Virus record (IMG/VR): IMGVR_UViG_3300012003_000027
Location: 1 to 21,012 of that record
Origin: a virus
Reading direction: 5' to 3' (one strand)
DNA length: 21,012 bases
Made by a program: the position numbers and the translations under genes. Every line of letters starts with the position of its first letter. Positions within the stretch are counted from its first letter, which is position 1. The notes under the pieces were generated by a model. It was given only the letters and a program-made list of their open reading frames with translations. It did not search any database and was not told the origin of the DNA. This document shows, one piece after another, positions 1-5,193 of the stretch.

Positions 1-33
1 GGGTCATCGGTTCGATTCCGATAGGCGGCTCCA
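1..33 (+). tRNA. 3' end of a tRNA (possibly tRNA-Thr), partial; probable attL
   Basis: The window opens inside a tRNA. ATCGG and CCGAT form the T stem around the loop TTCGATT. AGGCGGC is the 3' strand of the acceptor stem, T the discriminator base, and CCA is encoded at 31-33. The anticodon lies outside the window, so identity is a guess; the acceptor and T-arm resemble actinobacterial tRNA-Thr genes. tRNA 3' ends are standard attachment sites for tyrosine integrases, and an integrase gene lies about 680 bp away, so this is inferred to be the host side of attL. The core cannot be delimited without the other prophage end. Confidence 0.8.
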
Positions 34-37
34 CGGA

Positions 38-77
38 AAAGGCTCCTGACCAGCGGAAACACCGCCCAGGAGCCTTT
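38..77 (+). terminator. Intrinsic terminator after the tRNA
   Basis: AAAGGCTCCTG (38-48) pairs perfectly with CAGGAGCCTTT (67-77). A smaller inner stem, GCGG (53-56) with CCGC (62-65), lies in the loop, and a T-rich run (TTTCTGTTTC) follows. It would stop transcription leaving the tRNA gene 23 bases before the XRE gene. Confidence 0.75.
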
Positions 78-100
78 CTGTTTCAACACCGGAGGATCAA

Positions 101-469
101 ATGACACTAGTTGCACCACTAGTTGGGGATGTGCCAACTGTCCCGGACCTGGTGCGGGCTGCGATGACCCGCAAGGGCATGTCGACCCGTGAGGTCGCTG
201 AGCGCGCCGGCGGCCGACTCTCCCATTCCCAGATCGCGCGGATCTGCCGGGGCGAGACTGCGCAGATCCAGGCCGACTCGCTGCGTGCCCTGTCTGAGGC
301 GCTGAACATCCCGATCACCAAGCTGCGGAAGGCCAACGGTCACCAGCCCCGGGTGCCGACCCCGTTCATTCTTCCTGAACGCGCCAACGAATTGAACATC
401 GCCGAACGCAGAGTGGTCGTGAACATGATCGGCGCCCTGCTCGCAGCCCACGACAGCCATGCCACATGA
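101..469 (+). CDS. XRE-family helix-turn-helix DNA-binding protein
   Basis: A 122-residue protein with an N-terminal helix-turn-helix of the XRE/Cro-C1 type at about residues 16-75: a helix around LVRAAMTRKG, then STREVAERAG, SHSQIARICRGE as the recognition part, and a closing segment LRALSEALNIPITKL. The C-terminal 40 residues are unassigned and may serve dimerisation. GGAGG at 91-95 is a strong ribosome binding site five bases before ATG. The stop overlaps the start of the next gene (ATGA), implying translational coupling. Its place between attL and integrase suggests a role in lysogeny control, such as a repressor or integrase regulator, but this is inferred. Only 23 bases separate its ATG from the tRNA terminator, leaving little room for a promoter of its own. 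Confidence 0.85.
   Translation: MTLVAPLVGDVPTVPDLVRAAMTRKGMSTREVAERAGGRLSHSQIARICRGETAQIQADSLRALSEALNIPITKLRKANGHQPRVPTPFILPERANELNIAERRVVVNMIGALLAAHDSHAT
105..125 (+). repeat. Direct repeat CACTAGTTG x2, 12-bp period
   Basis: CACTAGTTG occurs at 105-113 and again at 117-125. Each copy contains the palindrome ACTAGT, unusual in DNA this rich in G and C. The spacing is about one helical turn, and the copies lie 72-92 bp from the tRNA end. They fall within codons 2-9 of the XRE gene and use the CTA leucine codon twice. They could be arm-type integrase sites or an operator; both are inference. Confidence 0.45.
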
Positions 470-705
470 TCCCTGGGGCTCGACCTGCCAGTCAGGTCAT
501 CGAAGCCGCCGCGCAAGCCGACCGGGCACGCGGTCACGGTCTCGCAGATGAGCACCTGGTGACGCTGATGCTGGCCCGACGAGCGTTCATGGGTCAGGCC
601 GGTATGCCGCCCCGGGCGGACCTGGTCGCAGCCATCACCGACCCGTCAGCGGGCGACTATGACCAGGTCCTCGTGGCGCGGATCCGGGAGCACATGCGGG
701 GCTGA
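466..705 (+). CDS. Hypothetical protein, second gene of the XRE cassette
   Basis: A 79-residue protein of unknown function. The ATG overlaps the TGA of the XRE gene (ATGA at 466-469), so it is almost certainly translated by coupling to it. The sequence is mostly predicted helix, rich in Ala and Arg, with no membrane segment, signal peptide or recognisable catalytic motif. It ends four bases before the stop codon of the convergent integrase gene. Co-expression with a DNA-binding protein suggests a partner or accessory role, for example in immunity or integration control, but no family was recognised. The ATGA overlap and good codon use support it as a real gene. Confidence 0.65.
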   Translation: MIPGARPASQVIEAAAQADRARGHGLADEHLVTLMLARRAFMGQAGMPPRADLVAAITDPSAGDYDQVLVARIREHMRG

Positions 706-709
706 GTGG

Positions 710-1615
710 TTAGGCTGCGCCGGCGATGAACGCAGCCACCACGTAGTTCGCGTGACGGTCGAGGTTCCCGCGGGCGCGGTCGTACCGGGTGGTCATCCTC
801 GGGTCACTGTGGCGGGCTGCGATCTGCACGTCACGCAACGGGACGCCGGCGTCCAGGCATGCGGTGATGTAGGCGTGCCGCAGCGAGTGCGGGGACAGGC
901 GTTTGCGGATGCCGACCTTCTTGGCCAGACGGACCACGACCCGTGCCGCCGATCGACGGTCCATCCCCTGCCCATCCGCCCGTAGCAACAGAGGCCCCGA
1001 CTCCCGCTCCCCCGCTGCGGCGTCAATGTCTGCAGCGACAGAGACAGGCAACGGAATGGTGGCCGGCTTCCTGCCCTTGCCGACCAGGACCAGGGTCCGG
1101 TGCCCACGCTCCAGGCCGTGGGTGTCCTGTATCCGCACGTCGCAGGCCTCGGAGACCCGCAGGCCGAGCAGGCCAAGCATCGTGATCAGCGCTGCGTCAG
1201 ATGGTGTGGAGGCGCGGGCCGCGGCGATGATCGCCCCGAGCTCGAGGCGGTCCGGGCCCAACGTCGTGGTCTCATCGCGGTAGACCCTCGGGAGGCGAAG
1301 GTGCGCAGCCGGTGACTTGTGCACGTAGTCATCGATCTCGGCGATTCGATAGAAGCACCTGATCGTGGACAGGCGGCGGTGGATCGACGATGGACCGTTG
1401 CCGCGGTCGTCCTCCAGATGGCGGGCGAAGAGCTCGAGGTGGGTACGGGTGGCGTCGAGGGGATCGACACTCTGGGCTGCGCACCATTCGAACAACAGAC
1501 GCAGGTCCAAGGCGTAGGCGGCCACCGTGGCCTTCGAGGAGTAGCGGGCCAGGAAGCCCACAACCGCGGCGGCAGCGCGGGAGATCGGGACAGGGGTGTG
1601 GTTGAGCTCGCTCAT
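710..1615 (-). CDS. int: Tyrosine recombinase (phage integrase)
   Basis: Catalyses site-specific recombination between phage and host attachment sites. With the start chosen here it has 301 residues. The N-terminal SAM-like DNA-binding domain spans about 10-100 and the catalytic domain about 118-295. The active-site set is visible: Arg153 in GLRVSEA, Lys180 in VGKGRK, His243 and Arg246 in PHSLRH, His269 in AARHSD, and the nucleophile Tyr278 in TTRYDR. An in-frame GTG at 1669 would add 18 residues, but ATG at 1615 is preferred because AGGGAG lies seven bases upstream and the perfect dyad at 1630-1647 would then sit in the leader. The gene reads towards the tRNA and is convergent with the XRE cassette. 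It is much shorter than large serine integrases and typical in length for XerC/D-like phage integrases. Confidence 0.95.
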   Translation of the reverse strand: MSELNHTPVPISRAAAAVVGFLARYSSKATVAAYALDLRLLFEWCAAQSVDPLDATRTHLELFARHLEDDRGNGPSSIHRRLSTIRCFYRIAEIDDYVHKSPAAHLRLPRVYRDETTTLGPDRLELGAIIAAARASTPSDAALITMLGLLGLRVSEACDVRIQDTHGLERGHRTLVLVGKGRKPATIPLPVSVAADIDAAAGERESGPLLLRADGQGMDRRSAARVVVRLAKKVGIRKRLSPHSLRHAYITACLDAGVPLRDVQIAARHSDPRMTTRYDRARGNLDRHANYVVAAFIAGAA

Positions 1616-1629
1616 GGTCGTCTCCCTGT

Positions 1630-1647
1630 TTGCCGATGGATCGGCAA
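1630..1647. promoter_or_regulatory. Perfect inverted repeat upstream of integrase (operator-like)
   Basis: TTGCCGAT and ATCGGCAA (1630-1637 and 1640-1647) form a perfect 8-bp dyad with a two-base spacer. It ends 14 bp upstream of the preferred integrase ATG, next to its ribosome binding site. The size and symmetry fit a dimeric regulator such as the XRE protein, or an RNA hairpin limiting integrase translation. If the upstream GTG start is used, it is coding sequence instead. Confidence 0.5.
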
Positions 1648-1712
1648 GCCATGCCGGGAGTTGACGCACCGGAGGCCGCCGTTATGCCCTCGGAACGCTA
1701 GGCCGAAGCACT

Positions 1713-1729
1713 GACATACCCGGGACATA
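1713..1729. repeat. Direct repeat GACATA, 11-bp period, upstream of integrase
   Basis: GACATA occurs at 1713-1718 and 1724-1729 in the gap between the integrase and the last late gene. One-turn spacing is what paired protein-binding sites show, but the units are short and chance is possible. No clear terminator was found in 1616-1737, so late transcription may run into the integrase gene. Confidence 0.25.
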
Positions 1730-1737
1730 TGGGCGGG

Positions 1738-2139
1738 TCAGTCGGGTGCTTCGACAGCGTTCAGCAGGTCGTCTGCGAGCCAGGACAGCATTAGGGCGAG
1801 GTCTCCGATGGCGTCGAGGATGGCGACCCGCTGGACCTGCGTCCACGCCGTGCTCGTCCGCGCTCCAGGGGTTTGGGACAGGGCGGCGATCTGCCGGGCG
1901 CGGGCCTTGGCCCCGGCGATCTTGGTTGTGCGGGCAGTCGCGCTGGCCTGCGCGGTCGTCGGCGCCCCGGTGTGCGCGGTCAAGACGGCTTGAATCACCA
2001 CACGGTCGGCCTCGGCTGAAAGCCCGAAACACAAGTCCGTCCCGACGACGTAGGGCCACCTGTTGGTTATCCCTGCCGCGCCAAGTTCGGCGGCGAGCCG
2101 TTCGGAGTTAACGACAGGCGGCGCGGTGAGCAGAAGCAC
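1738..2139 (-). CDS. Hypothetical phage protein, last gene of the late region
   Basis: A 133-residue protein of unknown function. It starts with GTG one base after the TGA of the upstream gene (TGACGTG), with AGGTAGG as a possible ribosome binding site. The first 55 residues look globular (VNSERLAAELGAAGI, YVVGTDL, and VIQAVLTAHTG). An Ala/Thr-rich linker with basic helix (AKARARQ) follows, then a C-terminal helix (LDAIGDLALMLSWLADDLL) that is amphipathic to hydrophobic and could pack against a partner. No enzymatic motif is visible. It lies between the C1q-like protein and the integrase, on the strand of the structural genes, so expression in the late phase is likely. Confidence 0.7.
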   Translation of the reverse strand: MLLLTAPPVVNSERLAAELGAAGITNRWPYVVGTDLCFGLSAEADRVVIQAVLTAHTGAPTTAQASATARTTKIAGAKARARQIAALSQTPGARTSTAWTQVQRVAILDAIGDLALMLSWLADDLLNAVEAPD

Positions 2140-2140
2140 G

Positions 2141-2617
2141 TCAGATACCTACCTTGCGCAGATAGAAGCCACTGTTGGGCAGGCTCGTAAGGCACGGCCC
2201 AGGGGCCATCGCGGCGAACTCCACATAGTCACCGACAGCCAAAAGGAGGTCCGTCGCAGCTGATGCCGTGTTGTAGACCCCACCAGTAGTTTCCCCGCCC
2301 CACGCCTCAACCCCATTGAGCATTATCCGGGCTAGCACCCGCGAAGCCGACGTGCCCACCAGAACAGCAGATACCCAGACCCCACCAACCGCGTAGTAAC
2401 CCGCCTGCCCTGCGGGAATCGTGAACCGCGTTATGCCGGTCACGACGCTGTGAAAGCCGTGCGTGTCATAGGTTTCAGTGTCCCAAGGGATCGCCGTCAG
2501 CACCTGATTGGGGAGCGACCAAGCTGCCGCCCGCGTGACCTTGCAACCGATCATCCCAACAGGTGCATACGTGGAACTAAGGCCTGCCGGCGTGGTCCCA
2601 CCCGCCATCTTCGACAT
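2141..2617 (-). CDS. C1q/TNF-like jelly-roll phage protein
   Basis: A 158-residue beta-rich protein. From about residue 45 onward it follows the pattern of C1q/TNF-like trimeric jelly rolls found in phage fibres and decoration proteins: YDTHGFHSV, then FTIPAGQAGYYAVGGVWVSA, RVLARIMLNG, and LLLAVGDYVEFAA before a final strand GFYLRKVGI. Such domains form trimers that contact surfaces or receptors, so a virion-exposed binding role is inferred; the match is by motif reading only. Start and upstream stop overlap as TGATG at 2615-2619; a second ATG three codons in is possible. The gene is downstream of the lysis genes, away from the main tail cluster. Confidence 0.75.
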   Translation of the reverse strand: MSKMAGGTTPAGLSSTYAPVGMIGCKVTRAAAWSLPNQVLTAIPWDTETYDTHGFHSVVTGITRFTIPAGQAGYYAVGGVWVSAVLVGTSASRVLARIMLNGVEAWGGETTGGVYNTASAATDLLLAVGDYVEFAAMAPGPCLTSLPNSGFYLRKVGI

Positions 2618-2934
2618 CAGACGCCCTGCGCCATCACGTAGACCAGCTGCGTGCCCGACGCCACGATGCCGTACAGGGCCTCACCTGGCGCCGAATGCGG
2701 GTCATTGGCGTGCAGTCGCGGGTCGTCGTCGATGTCGATGAAGTGCTCACTGCCAGCCTGGTAGGGATACCCGGTCGCCGCGGTGACACCCGGGCCGCCG
2801 ACGAACACGGTCTGCCCCCCTACCGGGACCTGGATGGCCAGGGAAGATCCGGGGACGCCGTCGGCCTGGCCGAAGTTGTTCAGCTGGGTCGCCGCGGTGG
2901 TGACGGTGACTCGGGTGTCATTGGTGAATGCCAT
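2617..2934 (-). CDS. Small beta-rich phage protein, unknown function
   Basis: A 105-residue protein without a recognised enzymatic motif. It is rich in short predicted beta strands: TRVTVTTAATQLN, SLAIQVPVGGQTVFVGG, and LYGIVASGTQLVYVM at the C terminus, with a middle segment HFIDIDDDPRL carrying acidic residues. This composition suits a small beta-sandwich structural protein, such as a virion decoration protein or fibre head, but that is inference. Translation start is secure: GGAAGGA lies seven bases before the ATG. The TGA overlaps the next ATG, so it is coupled to the C1q-like gene, suggesting the two products act together. Confidence 0.75.
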   Translation of the reverse strand: MAFTNDTRVTVTTAATQLNNFGQADGVPGSSLAIQVPVGGQTVFVGGPGVTAATGYPYQAGSEHFIDIDDDPRLHANDPHSAPGEALYGIVASGTQLVYVMAQGV

Positions 2935-3010
2935 GGGTCAGTCCTTCCAGGTGGTTGAGCAGGGCGGCGTCAGACTGCCCAAACGCAGGGACTCGCACCG
3001 GTATCGGCAT
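2918..3010 (-). CDS. Possible 30-residue small protein
   Basis: A short ORF beginning at ATG 3010 with a GAGG/AGGA ribosome site about nine bases upstream. It overlaps the next gene by 17 bases. The product starts MPIPVRVPAFGQSDAALLN and has a plausible amphipathic segment and good third-position GC. An overlapping ORF in another frame (about 36 residues, ATG near 3048, stop just before ATG 2934) has a weaker ribosome site, so it is uncertain which, if either, is used. No function is recognised. Confidence 0.4.
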   Translation of the reverse strand: MPIPVRVPAFGQSDAALLNHLEGLTHGIHQ

Positions 3011-3063
3011 GAAATCATCCTCACATCGTTGCGCGTGGTGTGTGCCATGCCACGCCGCCCAGT

Positions 3064-3259
3064 TCAGCTGGTGCTGGGTGGCGCTAGGACGAGCGACAGC
3101 AGGATCAGGACGAGCCCGCCAGCGAGGATCTGCAGGCCGCGACGAACGATCGGGTCGACCCGGACTCGGACTCGTGGCCGGTCGGGGAGGGGGGTGCTCA
3201 GCTCGACGTCGTGCGCGTGCAGCCTCAGTCAGGCGCCAGGACTCCTCCGGCGTGGGCAT
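3064..3259 (-). pseudogene. Small membrane protein with a frame disruption at a C6 tract
   Basis: The ATG at 3259 opens a frame starting MPTPEESWRLTEAARARRR. After six C residues (G run at 3189-3194 on the given strand) this frame becomes Pro/Arg-rich with T-rich third positions, typical of non-coding frame. In the +1 frame the sequence instead reads through a basic stretch RVRVRVDPIVRRGLQ and a clear membrane segment ILAGGLVLILLSLVLAPP to TGA at 3064-3066, with strongly GC-rich third positions. Removing one C would give a continuous 64-residue single-pass membrane protein directly after the holin. It may be a sequencing error, a real inactivating insertion, phase variation, or programmed slippage. 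A lysis accessory role is inferred from position only. The frame-1 continuation to 2918 is not considered real as a single protein. Confidence 0.6.
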
Positions 3260-3266
3260 GGCACGA

Positions 3267-3542
3267 CTAGCCGGCGGCGGGTGGCGCAGGGTAGGTCGGT
3301 GTCTGGTTGGAACCGAGGACGATGCGCGTCAACCATGCTGGCAGCTTCGGCTCAAGCCAGCGGAACGCGGCGTACCAGGCGGCGATCGCCGCGACGACAA
3401 CGACGTCGGTCTGGTTGGTCAGGAAGTCGCTGACCGATGCAGGCAGGGCGATGACGGTCAGCAGCCACGCGATCGCAGAACCCCACGCGACAGGGACGAC
3501 GGTTCGGAGCAGCGAAACAACTTTGTCAGACAGGGCAGGCAT
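3267..3542 (-). CDS. Holin-like membrane protein
   Basis: A 91-residue protein with two predicted membrane segments, about residues 12-33 and 45-62, joined by a short loop (ALPASVSDFLTNQTD). The C-terminal tail is short and Pro-rich. This size and topology fit a class II-type holin, which opens lesions in the membrane to release the endolysin or dissipate membrane potential. It directly follows the endolysin gene. The start at ATG 3542 is fixed by AAAGGAG seven bases upstream; the longer upstream extension of the frame runs inside the endolysin gene and is rejected. No sequence family was identified with certainty, so the call rests on topology and place. Confidence 0.75.
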   Translation of the reverse strand: MPALSDKVVSLLRTVVPVAWGSAIAWLLTVIALPASVSDFLTNQTDVVVVAAIAAWYAAFRWLEPKLPAWLTRIVLGSNQTPTYPAPPAAG

Positions 3543-3558
3543 GGTCAGTCTCCTTTGG

Positions 3559-4455
3559 TCAGTAACGCTTGTAGTTCGCGGTGTAGGCCCGGTTCCATGC
3601 GGCCTGCGAGATCGGGCCCCAGTTGCCGTCGGGGGTGACGCGGATGGTGCCCTGGATGCGCTTAATCGTGGTGATGCGGGCCGCCTCGGACGACGGACCC
3701 CAAACGCCGTCGACTCGAGCTCCAACCCAGCCTTGGAGGACTCGCACGTTGGTCAGGGTCCGACGGATGACCGCAGTGGCCGCAGCGCTGGTGCCGTTGC
3801 CCCACTTGCCATCAGGTAGGACGTGGCAGGCGCGCTGGATGGCGATGGTCATGGCGATGTCGCGAGTCGGGGCGATAGTCGCGCGGATGGTATTGCGCGA
3901 CACCGTGATGGCCTGGACGACCGCGGCCGCGACCCTCGATGCGAGGGTGACAGGCATCCCGGCGTGGACCCAGTTGCGCAACGGGTCTGCCGGGCAGGCT
4001 GTGGGGAACCCATCAGAGTGGGCCTTCTTGCTGAGTGTGCGGCCGGCGGCAGCTTCGAAGGTGTCGTGCAGCCAGCGGACCGATGCCAGGGCAGCGAGAG
4101 AAGGGGCCTGGTTGCCGCCGATGGCGACCTGGATGCCGATCCACGGGGTGTTCCAGTTGAGGCAGTGGGCACCGATGACGTCCCGGCCACGACCCTCAAA
4201 GATCAGCCCGTCGACGCTCGTGCCGGGCGCACTGATGACGAGGAAGTTGTAGCCGATGTCATCCCAGCCGTTGTGGTCCATGTGGTAGTTCTGGTCGGCA
4301 CGGACCCGAGCGCACGCCTCAGCGAAGGACCGGACCACAATGGGGGTCGCACCGTCGTGGTGGGTACAGGTTGCCGTGCGCGAGGCGAGGGCGACCTTGA
4401 CCGTGGTGTGCCTCGCAGGTCGGGCGGACCACTCGGCGCGAGTGACGATCCTCAC
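3559..4455 (-). CDS. Endolysin: N-acetylmuramoyl-L-alanine amidase with C-terminal wall-binding repeats
   Basis: Cleaves the bond between muramic acid and the stem peptide of peptidoglycan at the end of infection. The N-terminal Amidase_2/PGRP-type domain (about 1-165) shows the zinc-ligand pattern: His32/His33 in THHDG, His146 in KAHSDG and Cys154 in PTACPAD, with Tyr69 in GYNFLV. The C-terminal third contains three similar DG-x-WG motifs (PDGKWG near 214, VDGVWG near 248, PDGNWG near 275), read as degenerate peptidoglycan-binding repeats. No signal peptide is present, so export is through the holin. The GTG start overlaps the stop of the upstream gene (GTGA). At 298 residues it is a normal length for an actinophage amidase endolysin. 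Confidence 0.93.
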   Translation of the reverse strand: MRIVTRAEWSARPARHTTVKVALASRTATCTHHDGATPIVVRSFAEACARVRADQNYHMDHNGWDDIGYNFLVISAPGTSVDGLIFEGRGRDVIGAHCLNWNTPWIGIQVAIGGNQAPSLAALASVRWLHDTFEAAAGRTLSKKAHSDGFPTACPADPLRNWVHAGMPVTLASRVAAAVVQAITVSRNTIRATIAPTRDIAMTIAIQRACHVLPDGKWGNGTSAAATAVIRRTLTNVRVLQGWVGARVDGVWGPSSEAARITTIKRIQGTIRVTPDGNWGPISQAAWNRAYTANYKRY

Positions 4456-4640
4456 GGCAGCGTCTCGATCCGGTCAACGCTCACGTCGGGGTTGGCCCGT
4501 TGCGCGCCCTCGATCGCACCAACGCGGGTGACGTACCCCTCACCTGCGCTGATGACCTCGTTGTTCCCTGCGACCCGATGCCAACGGAACTCGCCAGCGG
4601 TGTCGACTCGGATCTCAATGTGGTCGTTGTCTGTGGTCAT
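4452..4640 (-). CDS. DUF1508/YegP-like small protein
   Basis: A 62-residue protein whose core resembles the DUF1508 (YegP-like) repeat: FRWHRVAGNNEVISAGEGY followed by a helix with variable spacing. In that family a single unit has about 50-60 residues and forms a small alpha/beta fold; function is unknown. The start at ATG 4640 has AAGGG at a good distance, and there is one base between the upstream stop and this ATG. The end overlaps the GTG of the endolysin gene, so it is translated with the lysis genes. A role in lysis is not supported by anything but position. Confidence 0.75.
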   Translation of the reverse strand: MTTDNDHIEIRVDTAGEFRWHRVAGNNEVISAGEGYVTRVGAIEGAQRANPDVSVDRIETLP

Positions 4641-4641
4641 G

Positions 4642-5067
4642 TCAGCCCTTCCCTGTTGCCTGCTGCCACGCGAGCCACGTCACCACGACGCCCTCTACTG
4701 CGGCGAGGATGCCCAAGCCTTTGGTGACGGGTAGGAACTTCCGCGCCGCCTTCTTGGCCCGGTCCTCGTCAGCCGCATCAAGCGCCAAACGGGTTTCGTC
4801 GGCACGCTTACGCCGCTGCTCGTCGGCCTCGTCAAGATCCTTGCGTCGCCGCTCGTCGGACTTCTCAAGCGCCTTCGCGGTGTCGTCACGGCCTCGCAGG
4901 TCGGAACGGAGGTCCTGGATGGAGATCGTCAGATTGGCTATCTCGGGGCCGATCCGTGCGAGGAGGCTGTCGACCGTGTTCAGTCGCGCCTCGTGGGTGT
5001 TGAGTCGGGCGTTCACCTCGCCCTGCATTTGGCCTCGAGTGAATGCCTCATCGACGGTCTCGGCCAT
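4642..5067 (-). CDS. Coiled-coil protein with C-terminal membrane segment
   Basis: A 141-residue protein. Residues from about 15 to 108 are strongly helical and charged (heptad-like stretches such as LEKSDERRRKDLDEADEQRR), consistent with a long coiled coil. A single hydrophobic segment near the C terminus (GLGILAAVEGVVVTWLAW) would anchor it in the membrane. Proteins of this design are common next to actinophage lysis genes and are often compared with DUF2746 or holin-associated proteins. A second holin or holin regulator is possible but unproven. ATG 5067 is preferred because GAGG lies eight bases upstream; ATG 5073, two codons earlier, is only two bases from that site. It is the first gene after an intergenic region. 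Confidence 0.75.
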   Translation of the reverse strand: MAETVDEAFTRGQMQGEVNARLNTHEARLNTVDSLLARIGPEIANLTISIQDLRSDLRGRDDTAKALEKSDERRRKDLDEADEQRRKRADETRLALDAADEDRAKKAARKFLPVTKGLGILAAVEGVVVTWLAWQQATGKG

Positions 5068-5193
5068 GGTCATCGCCTCGGCTCTGTATGGTCGGTCACT
5101 GTCAGCCCCTCATCGTGTGTCGTGGGGCGTGCTACACGCCACACCCTCACGCTAAGGGCGGGCGATGCTGATCGTGGTGCGACGTGCCGTGGT
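5068..5193 (-). promoter_or_regulatory. Intergenic region before the lysis module, with hairpin and shared 11-bp motif
   Basis: A rare gap in the compact late region. GTGGGGCGTG (5122-5131) pairs with CACGCCACAC (5135-5144) with one mismatch and a three-base loop. Directly beside it is CCCTCACGCTA (5144-5154), which also occurs at 16105-16115 in the other large gap. Read on the minus strand the motif is TAGCGTGAGGG; TAGCGT fits a -10 pattern but no good -35 is seen. Promoter, operator or terminator are all possible; its place before the lysis genes favours a control point. Confidence 0.45.

Noticed and set aside
1616-1669. Integrase start at GTG 1669
   Set aside because: No ribosome binding site precedes it, whereas ATG 1615 has AGGGAG at seven bases. 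It stays possible but is less likely.
2918-3259. A single 113-residue protein on the minus strand
   Set aside because: The middle part is Pro/Arg/Ser-rich with AT-leaning third positions, while the +1 frame has a clear membrane segment with GC-rich third positions. The span is better read as a frame-disrupted gene plus a small ORF.
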